DNA of 64,000 nt from Paraflavisolibacter caeni (GTDB taxonomy: Bacteria; Bacteroidota; Bacteroidia; Chitinophagales; Chitinophagaceae): positions 1-64,000 of the forward strand of contig NZ_JAOTIF010000010.1 of NCBI RefSeq assembly GCF_025628885.1, read 5' to 3'. This document shows positions 37,005-45,696 of the stretch, piece after piece; position 1 is the stretch's first letter; each line of letters begins with the position of its first letter. A model generated the notes under the pieces. That model ran no database searches. It was given only the letters and a program-made list of their open reading frames with translations, and was not told the DNA's origin. A program made the position numbers and the translations under genes.

Positions 37005-39767
37005 TTAATCAAACAACCAGTCAATGTCTTTTTTATCTGAAGCACCCAAACCTGCATCGCGCATCCGGACAACCTGGTTACCATCGATAAATCCTAAAAG
37101 CAGGCACATTCCTTTGCCAAGTGTCAATGTATGAGTTCCTTTATTGAAGGCATAGGTATGAACATTTATCGGAGGAAGGTCGCCGGCCACTACTGCATTA
37201 CCTATCTTAATCTCATCCTGTCCATATTCATTTGCATTAGCATCCGTTTCCAGTTCAGGAGCTTTCAGGTAATTGGTATTTTTTACCGTAAAGTAACCGA
37301 CTAAAAGTTTTACAGGTTTTGTTGTGGAAAATGTGATTGAAGTTCCTTGTTCTATTTGCTTTGCTTTATCCATTTTAATACCCTTCAGCCCTTTTAATTC
37401 TCCTGCATATGCTTTAATAAGTAAAGCTGTATCGGCATATACCTGCTGGCCTTCATTAATGGAATAAAAAGCTGTATTTCCAGGTAAGGTAACATTCGCG
37501 TTTTTTAAAGCCAGAATTGTATTTTCAACAGAAGCATACTTGATAGATTTCAAGGAATCAATATTCTTCCTGAAGTTATCCAACTCCTTCTTGAACACAG
37601 GCAATACTTCTACCCATGTTTTGAAAGTGCCATTTACTCCCCTGATGGGAATTTTCCGTTGGGCTGTTTGCATACTGTTGGCATACAGGTAAGTTTCCTT
37701 TGTCAAATCAGTCAATTGACTATAGAAGACTACACTTTTCTCCAGGAAGGGTAATGCTTTTTCCAGGTCATTGATATCATTGGAATATTTATAATGCAAT
37801 ATCCATAAAGCAGCTTTTACCTTTTCGGCATAAAAGTTAGCCAAGGCATTATAACAATAGACATCATTCTTCAGCCTGGTAAATTCTTCCCTTTCCATTT
37901 GCACGGATGGAGCAGCCTTTTCAACTGCTTCAACAGCTTTTTGCCCGTGGGCCACTACTTCTTTGGCTACTTGTACCGGTGTTTCACCAATATGACCTTG
38001 TTTCTTCCACTCTTTATCAGCGTATTCAATGATCATCTCGCCTTCCGGCGCCTCAGAATTATACAACAATGTAAACAAGCTGTACTTAAAGGGATTGATC
38101 AATTGGCTCATCAGCATACCCAATGTCAATGTTTGACGATTTCCATCGGTTATTCCATAACGGCGCAATAGTTTTGGTGCAATTTCCCCGGTTTCTTCGT
38201 AAGCAGTTAAGATGTTTTTACCTTGCAGCGCATCTGTCCCAAACTTATTTCCCAACAAGTTGCTCCAGTAGGAAATTTCATTATTCCTGTCGCGGCGGCA
38301 GTTCCATGCATACCTTGCCCAGGCTTTATACCAGATCCAGTCGCGCTCTATTTGCAGCAGACGTTTTCCTGTATTATCTGCAGCATATGGCCAATCCCAA
38401 TAGGATGCCTGGGGATACAGATGTAAACCATTAGATCCATATATATCATGCATTGCCTTTACACTTTTCTGTATAAAATCTGCTGAACCATAGCGAAAAG
38501 GTTCCAGGTTTGCGAGGATGTGCACATTTTGGATATGTACTGTGCCAATAGCACTTAAACTTCTGTGTAATTCGGCCCATGGACCGCGGGGCGTATATGT
38601 AGTTAGAGCTTCCCCATTGTATTTTGCCATGGTGAATAAATTCTTATACAAGGGAAGAGCAGCTTTCATCACTCTTGGGGCATCGGTATCGTGAGCACGT
38701 AAAACAATTGGAGGTTCGTCTTTTCTACCTAAAGCTCTTAAACCATCCTGAACGCCGGGAATTATCGTCTTAGTGAACCAATCCACATCATCCTGTCCAA
38801 CACCTTCCATAGCTTCTCCAAGCGTAATGAGTAAACCCACATTCGGGTATTTTTCTACAAAAGCGGCAATGGACTTCTGAGTGTAGTCGGCGATAATGGG
38901 GATAATTGGCCGATCCCGGTCCTGGGTCTTTAAGCCATGCTTTTCAGCAAAGGGTTTAGGAATAATGATGTTGTAAAACATCTGGATCACCCAGATACCA
39001 CGTTTGTTGGCTTCTTCGGTTAAAAAACGGAATATTTCTTCATTCTTTTTAAATGTGGCATCATCCACTTCAACAGCATATGGGTAATCTTTCAAGCGCA
39101 CCAGGGATGAAAAGGGATGCCCATTCCATAAGTAGAGCGAGTTCATCCTATTCTCCACCAGGGAATCCAAGTAACTAATCCAAAGAGCTTTGTCGTATAA
39201 CCAAGGGAAGGTTTCCGGAGTGTATGGGTATTCATATACGCCTCTTCCAGGTAAATAGGTTGGTTTTTGAACGCCGACGCATGCTCCACGCAGGACCATT
39301 TCTGGTTGATCTGTAACGGATATTGAATCAGGTAGGATGCCTTTCTCTTTTACCTTGTCTGCCAGTTCCAGGCAACCATAAAGAGTTCCTGTTTCATCTG
39401 CCCCTCCTATCAAGATGGCATTTTTCTTTTCCACAATGGTAAAGCCTTCTTTACCCGGGACTTTTTCAAGTTGAACACCATAAGTAGCAGCGCTTTTTTT
39501 CCAAAGTTCATCTCCGAGCTTTCCAATCACGACTATCTCTCCCCTTTTGGGTAATTTATCACTGTGTTCCTGCTTTACAGTGTACCCTGAGTTTTGCAAG
39601 ATAATAGATAGCTTTTCAGCCCCAAATTGGATCCGGGGATGAGCCGAAGGAGGAATTACTAACGTAATGGTCTTTTTATCACCTGTTTTTTGAGCATGAA
39701 CAGTTTGGAATTTTGAGCAATAAAGCATTCCCCAAAAAAGTAATATGGAAATAGCAATCTTTTTCAT
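37005..39767 (-). CDS. Exported GH67-related putative glycoside hydrolase, uncharacterized family (copy 1)
   Basis: A 920-residue exported protein; the ATG at 39767 (MKKIAISILLFWG) gives a normal signal peptide ending VHAQ, whereas 39812 does not. The N-terminal region resembles the alpha/beta domain of alpha-glucuronidases (GGADETGTLYGCLELADKV). A barrel-like region begins LRGACVGVQKPTYLPG and contains LVENRMNSLYLWNGHPF and NVGLLITLGEAMEGV. Glu318 in the last motif sits where GH67 has its catalytic acid (Glu305 of the GH67 here). A helical part and a C-terminal beta domain follow (about 700-920). It is homologous to the 722-residue protein at 52343-54511 through much of the length. I do not recognise a named family; alpha-glucuronidase-like activity is inferred. 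Confidence 0.8.
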   Translation of the reverse strand: MKKIAISILLFWGMLYCSKFQTVHAQKTGDKKTITLVIPPSAHPRIQFGAEKLSIILQNSGYTVKQEHSDKLPKRGEIVVIGKLGDELWKKSAATYGVQLEKVPGKEGFTIVEKKNAILIGGADETGTLYGCLELADKVKEKGILPDSISVTDQPEMVLRGACVGVQKPTYLPGRGVYEYPYTPETFPWLYDKALWISYLDSLVENRMNSLYLWNGHPFSSLVRLKDYPYAVEVDDATFKKNEEIFRFLTEEANKRGIWVIQMFYNIIIPKPFAEKHGLKTQDRDRPIIPIIADYTQKSIAAFVEKYPNVGLLITLGEAMEGVGQDDVDWFTKTIIPGVQDGLRALGRKDEPPIVLRAHDTDAPRVMKAALPLYKNLFTMAKYNGEALTTYTPRGPWAELHRSLSAIGTVHIQNVHILANLEPFRYGSADFIQKSVKAMHDIYGSNGLHLYPQASYWDWPYAADNTGKRLLQIERDWIWYKAWARYAWNCRRDRNNEISYWSNLLGNKFGTDALQGKNILTAYEETGEIAPKLLRRYGITDGNRQTLTLGMLMSQLINPFKYSLFTLLYNSEAPEGEMIIEYADKEWKKQGHIGETPVQVAKEVVAHGQKAVEAVEKAAPSVQMEREEFTRLKNDVYCYNALANFYAEKVKAALWILHYKYSNDINDLEKALPFLEKSVVFYSQLTDLTKETYLYANSMQTAQRKIPIRGVNGTFKTWVEVLPVFKKELDNFRKNIDSLKSIKYASVENTILALKNANVTLPGNTAFYSINEGQQVYADTALLIKAYAGELKGLKGIKMDKAKQIEQGTSITFSTTKPVKLLVGYFTVKNTNYLKAPELETDANANEYGQDEIKIGNAVVAGDLPPINVHTYAFNKGTHTLTLGKGMCLLLGFIDGNQVVRMRDAGLGASDKKDIDWLFD

Positions 39768-39828
39768 TTCAGAAGGAAGGTTACTTTGGAATCTTAATGA
39801 AATAGTTATCAATCTATGTAAAAATATT

Positions 39829-39844
39829 TTGCAACCGAAGCAAA
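39829..39844. promoter_or_regulatory. Weak operator-like site upstream of GH67-like gene
   Basis: TTGCAACCGAAGCAAA shares TTGCAACCGA with the strong site at 45545-45560 but is one base shorter in the right half, so the palindrome is damaged. It lies 61 bp before the chosen start codon at 39767, the same distance as the site before LacI2. Function is uncertain. Confidence 0.35.
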
Positions 39845-39947
39845 GGAAATCATCTAAGGCTGAAAAGTCAATGTCATATCATGTTAAATACCTTCACTAT
39901 TCGGTTAAAAGGGAATGTAGGGGATGAGGAATGGGGAATGGTCAATG

Positions 39948-39968
39948 GTGAATTGTGAATTGTGAATT
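39948..39968. repeat. Three tandem GTGAATT heptamers
   Basis: Exactly three head-to-tail copies of GTGAATT, preceded by related GGAATGG and TCAATGG words. It is a short simple repeat in non-coding DNA, prone to copy-number change. Confidence 0.8.
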
Positions 39969-40123
39969 GGGAGAAAGGTAAAGTGAGGGGGCAAAACTTG
40001 GAAAGCGGGGGTTGGTTTTGTACCTTTAGGACCAGTTCCATTGACTCCGTTTAGGCCTTTGAAGGCGTTCTGCCTGTAGGCTGTTTTCCCCCCTTATTTA
40101 TGAGCATTTGCTCAATTCAGATC

Positions 40124-40310
40124 GAAGCATAGTCGAAAGATGGTCGAAGGATGATCGAAGGATGGTCGAACTAGCATCGGCTTAGGTATGCCTAAAGTAC
40201 GGCTATGGTACGGCTTAGCTATGGAGTAAGTATGGGGTAAGTAGAGGGAATGGAGGGATGCTGTTGGAATACCCTAGCCCTACTTTAGGTATACTTATGG
40301 TATACTGAAG
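40124..40310. repeat. Degenerate tandem array with strict 11 bp period
   Basis: Cutting the sequence every 11 bases from 40124 gives units GAAGCATAGTC, GAAAGATGGTC, GAAGGATGATC, GAAGGATGGTC, GAACTAGCATC, GGCTTAGGTAT, GCCTAAAGTAC, GGCTATGGTAC, GGCTTAGCTAT, GGAGTAAGTAT, GGGGTAAGTAG. After about four weaker units, GTATACTTATG (40289) and GTATACTGAAG (40300) return in the same phase. Two related word families (GAAGGATGGTC and GGCTATGGTAC types) alternate in blocks without loss of period. There are no spacers as in a CRISPR and no open frame. Confidence 0.75.
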
Positions 40311-40398
40311 CTGCGAAGGATGATTTTTCTAAGCCTGGATTTTAGGTGTTTTCCACATTATTTAAAGTAGTAAACTGTATTGTATAAGTACAAAAAAA

Positions 40399-40424
40399 CC
40401 CCACAAATCATAAAATTTGTGGGG
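40399..40424 (-). terminator. Rho-independent terminator of the second SusC-SusD operon
   Basis: A perfect 10 bp stem (CCCCACAAAT / ATTTGTGGGG) with a 6-nt loop. Read on the minus strand it is followed by seven T residues, 27 bp after the susD stop codon. Confidence 0.9.
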
Positions 40425-40451
40425 CTTTAAGTGAATGGTTGGGGTTAATTC

Positions 40452-41978
40452 TTATTGAAGCAATGGATTTGCGGCTGTTTCGGAAGAAGGAATTGGCAAT
40501 AAATCCTGTTGGCCTTGTCTTGGATCAGGCATAATGGATGGGAAATAGCCTTTCTTTCTCCATCTGAGGATATCTATATTGTTCGATCCTTCAATGGCCA
40601 ATTCAACGGCTCTTTCCTTCATGATGGCTCTTATTGCCTGGTTCTTTGACGTTAAAGTAAGCGGAGGCATGTTTACACTGGGACGAGCACGAACCATATT
40701 CAGGTATTCAGCTCCCTTCGCAAGGTTTCCTAATTCAATTTCACTTTCTGCCAGCATCAAAAGGACATCAGCATAACGAATAAGGCGCTGGTTCACACCA
40801 CCAGGATGGAAGCCATTATTGTCCCAATCGTAAATTGAATACTTGCGAAATACTCTTTTTACAGTTACGCCTTTCCGTGTACTTGCGGCCACGTTCATAT
40901 CAGCGGCGGTCAGTGCTTTACCAGGTTTTGTTCCTTCAAAGGTCAAAATCAGATCTCCTGGTTGATAAAAGGTATATTTTAATCTTGGATCATTGTCGTC
41001 AAACTCGTCCAACAGACGGTTGGATGGGATCACATTTCCCCAAACAATGCCATACTCCTGGTTATGCACGGTACTTACAGGACTAGAAATTCCCTCTCCA
41101 TTATAAGCCCAGTTAAAATTATTATCTCCCTTATCTACAAAGGCCACTTCCAGGACTGATTCTTCATTGAATTCATGACCATCGGCAACTTTTGAACCAC
41201 TAGACATCACATCCCCATCAAAATTTTGCAGGAATTTATCAATCAGTTTATACTTTCCTGAGTTTACCACTTGCAGCAGCGCTTCTTTGGCAGCGGCATA
41301 ATCACCTTTCTGCATTTGCACTTTACCTAATACAGCATTGGCAGCACCTTTTGTTACCCGCCCTGGCTGGGATGGAGATACAGGCAAAGCCTGAACAGCT
41401 TCTGTTAAATCCTTGATAATAAGCGCATAGATATCTGCGGCAGGAGACTTTGCTTTATAATCAGTATTAGAAAGAACTGGTTCTGTATATATTGGCACAT
41501 CACCCCATTGTGTCACCAGTTCAAAATAAGCCCAGGCCCTTAAAAACTTTGCTTCTCCCACCAATATATCTCTAAGGGATGTGTTATCATTCACTCCCGG
41601 AGCTTTCGAAAAGACCGTATTGGCCCTATTGATCATCTGGTAAGCGCCATTCCATACATTTGTCAGTACGGAATTTGAAGGAGCGCCATTGGTTTGGAGC
41701 AATAACTCTGCTCTTGGAGCCTCCAACTGAGGACCTCCCGGAGCTGTTTCCCCTCCCCGCATATCGTGTAAAAAGAACCACTCCCTACCCACAAGTTCAG
41801 CAGATCTTAAAGATGAATAAATAGCGTTCACACCATTCTGAAGTTCTGCTGCAGTTTTAAAATAAGTTTCAGTAGTAGGATTGTTCTGATCAGTAACATC
41901 CAGCTTATCTGTACAGGCATTTATGCCTAGCAAAGCAAGAATTACTGTAATTAATTGTTTGAATATTTTTGGGTTCAT
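40452..41978 (-). CDS. SusD/RagB family outer-membrane glycan-binding lipoprotein (PUL 2)
   Basis: A 508-residue SusD-like lipoprotein with lipobox INAC and Cys22, the N-terminal LDVTDQNNPTTETYFKTAAEL, and the C-terminal RagB/SusD block (VNQRLIRYADVLLMLAESEIELGN, YLNMVRARPSVNMPP, IMKERAVELAIEGSNNIDILRW). It would bind the substrate of PUL 2 at the surface and close over the SusC transporter encoded 44 bp upstream. It is shorter than the PUL 1 SusD (652 residues) and shares only family-level similarity, so the two loci probably take up different glycans. Confidence 0.96.
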   Translation of the reverse strand: MNPKIFKQLITVILALLGINACTDKLDVTDQNNPTTETYFKTAAELQNGVNAIYSSLRSAELVGREWFFLHDMRGGETAPGGPQLEAPRAELLLQTNGAPSNSVLTNVWNGAYQMINRANTVFSKAPGVNDNTSLRDILVGEAKFLRAWAYFELVTQWGDVPIYTEPVLSNTDYKAKSPAADIYALIIKDLTEAVQALPVSPSQPGRVTKGAANAVLGKVQMQKGDYAAAKEALLQVVNSGKYKLIDKFLQNFDGDVMSSGSKVADGHEFNEESVLEVAFVDKGDNNFNWAYNGEGISSPVSTVHNQEYGIVWGNVIPSNRLLDEFDDNDPRLKYTFYQPGDLILTFEGTKPGKALTAADMNVAASTRKGVTVKRVFRKYSIYDWDNNGFHPGGVNQRLIRYADVLLMLAESEIELGNLAKGAEYLNMVRARPSVNMPPLTLTSKNQAIRAIMKERAVELAIEGSNNIDILRWRKKGYFPSIMPDPRQGQQDLLPIPSSETAANPLLQ

Positions 41979-42022
41979 AATCAGAGATTTAATTGATCAA
42001 CATTGGTTGATTAGTTTCCACC

Positions 42023-45000
42023 TTAAAAGCCTACCTGGAGGCCTACCTGGAAAGCCTTTGGTTGTGGATATACAGCGTAGTCAATACCATTGGTTAAATA
42101 TGATGTAGTAGGCGTTCTGTTACCCACTTCCGGATCATAGCCTGAGTAATCAGTAATGGTAAAAAGATTCTGGGCAGATACATATAAACGCAAGTTGCTC
42201 ACAACACCTTTTGTCCATGATTGCAAGGACGAATTAGGAATATTGTATCCAAGAATTATATTTTTCAAGCGCAGATATGATCCATTTTCCAGGAAACGAG
42301 TCGAAGGCCGTGAATTTTGGTTTGGATCGCCTGAAGCGGCTCTTGGAATATCTGTATTTTTATTTGTAGGTGTCCATGCTTTCAATACCTGAGTACCTGC
42401 ATTAAAGAAACGAATCATACCTTCAGTAATTACCCTGGTTGCATTGTATATCTTGTTGCCTTGAACGCCCTGAAAGAATAGGCTCATGTCGAAATTGTGA
42501 TAATTAGCACCCAGGTTCAATGAATAACTGTACTTAGGAAGGAAAGAACCTAAAAACTGACGGTCATTGGTATTGATAACACCATCCTTATTGATATCCT
42601 GGAATTTAAGGTCGCCAGGCCCTGTTCCATCTCTTTGTTTGGCATGGCTTTTCACTTCAGCAGAATCCTGGAAAATGCCTTCCACTACATAGCCATAGAA
42701 AGATTGAATGGCCTCGCCAACTTCTGTTCTTGTTATATTTTCTGCACCAAAATCATTATCAGCCCCGGCTTCAATATTGGTAACTCCAGGGGCTAAAGCT
42801 GTTACTTTGTTCCTGATCCTGGTAAAGTTGCCTAGTGCATTCCATTGGAAATCGCCTTCCCTGTCATTGTACCCCAACTGTAACTCAAATCCTTTGTTTT
42901 CCATTGCTCCAGCATTCAGTGATACTGAACTAGTGATGAAACCCATAGAAGGAGGAAGTGGAACACTTAAGATCAGATTATCCGTCTTGCGATTAAAAAA
43001 CTCAGCTGATAGGGTAAACTTGTTTCTAATCAACCCCAGGTCCAGACCTATATTCAATTGTTTTGTTTTTTCCCATTCCAATTCCGGATTCCCTAATTTT
43101 TGTATGGAAGAAGCTGAACCAGTGGAAAGGCTGTTACCAAAAGGATAAATGGCACTGTTCGCATTCACTGTTACTAACCAGGGCGTATTGCCTAATACAG
43201 TTCCATTTAAACCAGTAATACCATAACCAGCTCTTAACTTCAACTCAGAAACTGTGGTCAGGTTTTTCATGAAATTTTCCTGGTCTAATCTCCAACCAGC
43301 TGAGACAGAAGGAAAGGTAGCCCACTTATTACCAGGCGCCCAAACAGAAAGGCCGTCACGACGAACAGCAGCGTTCACAAGGTATTTTCCTGCAAAGTCA
43401 TAACTCACACGACCCAGAATGGATATCAAGGTATTTTCACCATAAAGCGTTTGAACAGCTACATTGCTGGCATTGTTTAATGTCTTCAGGTCGTTGGATG
43501 CCTGTTGTCCGCTTGCATTCTCGTTTCTAATCTTTTGCCCCTGCTGTTCATAAACTGCAATTGCATTTATATGATGGTCGCCAAAGGCTTTATCAAACGT
43601 AAGTTGCTCAGTATATAACAATACAGTAGAAACAGCACGATTATTCGTTATCGTAGCCACAGTTGCACTTGAACCAGCAACAGTACCATTATCATTAAAT
43701 ATCGGAGAGAAACGATAATCCAATCCATTTGCATAGTCAACGCCAAAAGCAGAACGAAGCTTCAGCCATTTTGTAAAATTAATATCAAGATAAGCTGTCC
43801 CTAAAATTTTTGCCGTCATCCTGTTACCAGGATTCTTTAATTCTGCATCCTCAACAGGATTTGTTGGGTCGCCACCATCCAAAACGCTATTCGCTCCTCT
43901 GTATCCTCCATTTGATGTAGGGTCATAGACAGGCAATTGAGGGAAAAACCTGATCACATTCACCAGATTCGTTCTTGATCCAGTTTCATTATTATCATAA
44001 CGTTGATCACCATAGGCAGCATACAAATTTTCCCCAAAGGTGAATACTCTACTAAGGATATGGTCTGAATTGAGACGGAAGTTATAACGTTTGTATTCTA
44101 CTGTTGGAGCAGTCCCTTCCTGGTCCATATAACCTGCAGAAACGTAGAAGCGAGACACATCATTTCCACCACTTAAACCAATATTGTGTTGCGTCATAAA
44201 ACCTGTCCTGAAATATGCATCTTGCCAGTCAGTATTTGTCTGACCATAAGTTTGCGTTGCGCCTGCATAAATAGGCTTGTCCACCTCAGGAGGTAACAGG
44301 CGCGGAACGATGCTTCCCCTATAGGCTTGTGCATATTTTTTAAATCCTTCCTGATCCAAGAGGTCGAGTCTTTCAGTTACTTTCTGAAAACCAACATAAG
44401 AATCCAGGCTTACATGTAATTTCCCATCCCTTCTACCTTTTTTGGTTGTGATCATGATCACGCCATTTGTTGCCCTGGAGCCATAAATAGCAGCAGCGGA
44501 AGCATCTTTTAATACGTCAACAGACTCAATGTCCCTGGTATCAATCGTTGACAGATCACCGGTAGGAAATCCATCTACGACATATAAAGGGTCAGAAGCA
44601 AATGAAATTGAACTGATTCCCCTGATTCTTACAATCGGTTGTGTACCAGGGCTTCCATTGTTTGTTACCTGAACTCCGGCTACTCGGCCCTGTAATGCCT
44701 GAGAAATATTTGGCACAGGAAGTTCGGCTATGGTTTTTGCACCAACAGAGGCAACGGCACCGGTAACGGTAGCCCGTTTTTGGGTACCATACCCTACTAC
44801 TACCACCTGCGCTAAACTTGCATTGAGCGGTGTCATGCTAATGTTGATATCATCCTGGGTAGTAACCGTAATTTTTTGTGTTTCAAAACCAACGAAAGAA
44901 ATAGATAGAACAGAATTTGCAGGCACTGCAATGGAGAATTTGCCATTATCATCGGTAAATGTTGCAGTTTTAGTTCCTTCGAGAGCCACCGTAACGCCAC

Positions 45001-45187
45001 CAAGACCGGCGCCAGCCTGATCTGTTATTTTACCTTTTACGTTTAATGGTGACTGAGCTAAAACCTGTAGTGGTAAATAGAAGCTGAGAAGAAAAATAAG
45101 GAATAAGGTGAAAAAGCGTGGTTTTCGTTTCGCAGTAATTTCACAAGCATGTTGACTGGAGTGTACTGGCGTTAAAAATCTCTTCAT
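42023..45187 (-). CDS. SusC/RagA family TonB-dependent outer-membrane transporter (PUL 2)
   Basis: A 1054-residue SusC-like transporter with a signal peptide ending near PLQVLAQ (about residue 45), the carboxypeptidase-like domain (about 47-130), the plug beginning VVVVGYGTQKRATVTGAV with IRIRGISSISFASDPLYVVDGFPTG and VLKDASAAAIYGSRATNGVI, and a beta-barrel to the C-terminal VGLQVGF. No STN domain is seen. It forms one operon with the SusD 44 bp downstream, ended by the terminator at 40399-40424. The start lies 509 bp from the divergent ASPIC lipoprotein gene. Confidence 0.97.
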   Translation of the reverse strand: MKRFLTPVHSSQHACEITAKRKPRFFTLFLIFLLSFYLPLQVLAQSPLNVKGKITDQAGAGLGGVTVALEGTKTATFTDDNGKFSIAVPANSVLSISFVGFETQKITVTTQDDINISMTPLNASLAQVVVVGYGTQKRATVTGAVASVGAKTIAELPVPNISQALQGRVAGVQVTNNGSPGTQPIVRIRGISSISFASDPLYVVDGFPTGDLSTIDTRDIESVDVLKDASAAAIYGSRATNGVIMITTKKGRRDGKLHVSLDSYVGFQKVTERLDLLDQEGFKKYAQAYRGSIVPRLLPPEVDKPIYAGATQTYGQTNTDWQDAYFRTGFMTQHNIGLSGGNDVSRFYVSAGYMDQEGTAPTVEYKRYNFRLNSDHILSRVFTFGENLYAAYGDQRYDNNETGSRTNLVNVIRFFPQLPVYDPTSNGGYRGANSVLDGGDPTNPVEDAELKNPGNRMTAKILGTAYLDINFTKWLKLRSAFGVDYANGLDYRFSPIFNDNGTVAGSSATVATITNNRAVSTVLLYTEQLTFDKAFGDHHINAIAVYEQQGQKIRNENASGQQASNDLKTLNNASNVAVQTLYGENTLISILGRVSYDFAGKYLVNAAVRRDGLSVWAPGNKWATFPSVSAGWRLDQENFMKNLTTVSELKLRAGYGITGLNGTVLGNTPWLVTVNANSAIYPFGNSLSTGSASSIQKLGNPELEWEKTKQLNIGLDLGLIRNKFTLSAEFFNRKTDNLILSVPLPPSMGFITSSVSLNAGAMENKGFELQLGYNDREGDFQWNALGNFTRIRNKVTALAPGVTNIEAGADNDFGAENITRTEVGEAIQSFYGYVVEGIFQDSAEVKSHAKQRDGTGPGDLKFQDINKDGVINTNDRQFLGSFLPKYSYSLNLGANYHNFDMSLFFQGVQGNKIYNATRVITEGMIRFFNAGTQVLKAWTPTNKNTDIPRAASGDPNQNSRPSTRFLENGSYLRLKNIILGYNIPNSSLQSWTKGVVSNLRLYVSAQNLFTITDYSGYDPEVGNRTPTTSYLTNGIDYAVYPQPKAFQVGLQVGF

Positions 45188-45696
45188 AAATGTAATTTTT
45201 GTCTGTAAAAGCCTTAAATAGTTCTGTTACAACACATATATGATCTGACATTCTAAAAGAAGTACCTATAACGTATTCATATGTATTATTTTAAAGGGTT
45301 AGTAATTGTTTAAAGAGTTTAAACGTTGTGATAACATGGAATGTTTTTGAAGCAAATTGTTCTCGAGGGTAACCAGGAAAGAAGAATTATAATAAAGTGT
45401 AGAATTTACAAAAATAGACGTGATATAGTCCAAGCTATAAGTACATATGGCAATACTAATTAGTTGGCTCCGTTTCATAAAGCAATCATGCATGATTTAC
45501 ACCATACTAATTTAATAATAATCCTAATAACAAAAAAAAATAAATTGCAACCGATTGCAACTATCTTTTTCATGTGCTATTTTCATTAATAAAACAACAT
45601 TTATGATTATTTAAATATGAATTGAAGTTCATTATCTTTAACAAGAGCTCAGATATAGATCAGTCGTCATCCCTTCCATCCAAATAACTAAACTCC
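45188..45696. other. Divergent intergenic region between SusC and the FG-GAP/ASPIC lipoprotein gene
   Basis: A 509 bp AT-rich spacer that should hold promoters in both directions. The strongest operator-like palindrome of the window is at 45545-45560. The only longer frame (45299-45493, minus) looks random. Nothing else could be assigned. Confidence 0.6.
45545..45560. promoter_or_regulatory. Operator-like palindrome, best copy
   Basis: TTGCAACCGATTGCAA matches its reverse complement at 14 of 16 positions. It lies 136 bp before the ATG of the ASPIC lipoprotein gene and about 357 bp before the SusC start. The core equals that of the sites next to the two LacI genes, linking PUL 2 to regulators encoded about 36-45 kb away. 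Confidence 0.65.

Larger units (their letters stand above)
39768..40451. other. 684 bp non-coding spacer with repeats between two gene blocks
   Basis: This stretch separates the GH67-like/GH2 genes from the second SusC-SusD operon. It contains an operator-like site (39829-39844), a short heptamer repeat (39948-39968), a region of skewed composition with G-rich runs, an 11 bp periodic array (40124 to about 40310) and the SusD terminator (40399-40424). I see no coding region; its composition differs visibly from the AT-rich spacers elsewhere in the window. Confidence 0.7.

Noticed and set aside
40124-40310. CRISPR array
   Set aside because: Repeat units are 11 bp, degenerate and directly adjoining, with no spacers and no cas genes.
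42708-43148. 146-codon plus-strand frame inside the second susC
   Set aside because: Antisense to the SusC barrel region; no independent support.
45299-45493. 64-codon minus-strand frame between SusC and the ASPIC gene
   Set aside because: Random-looking translation in an AT-rich promoter region.
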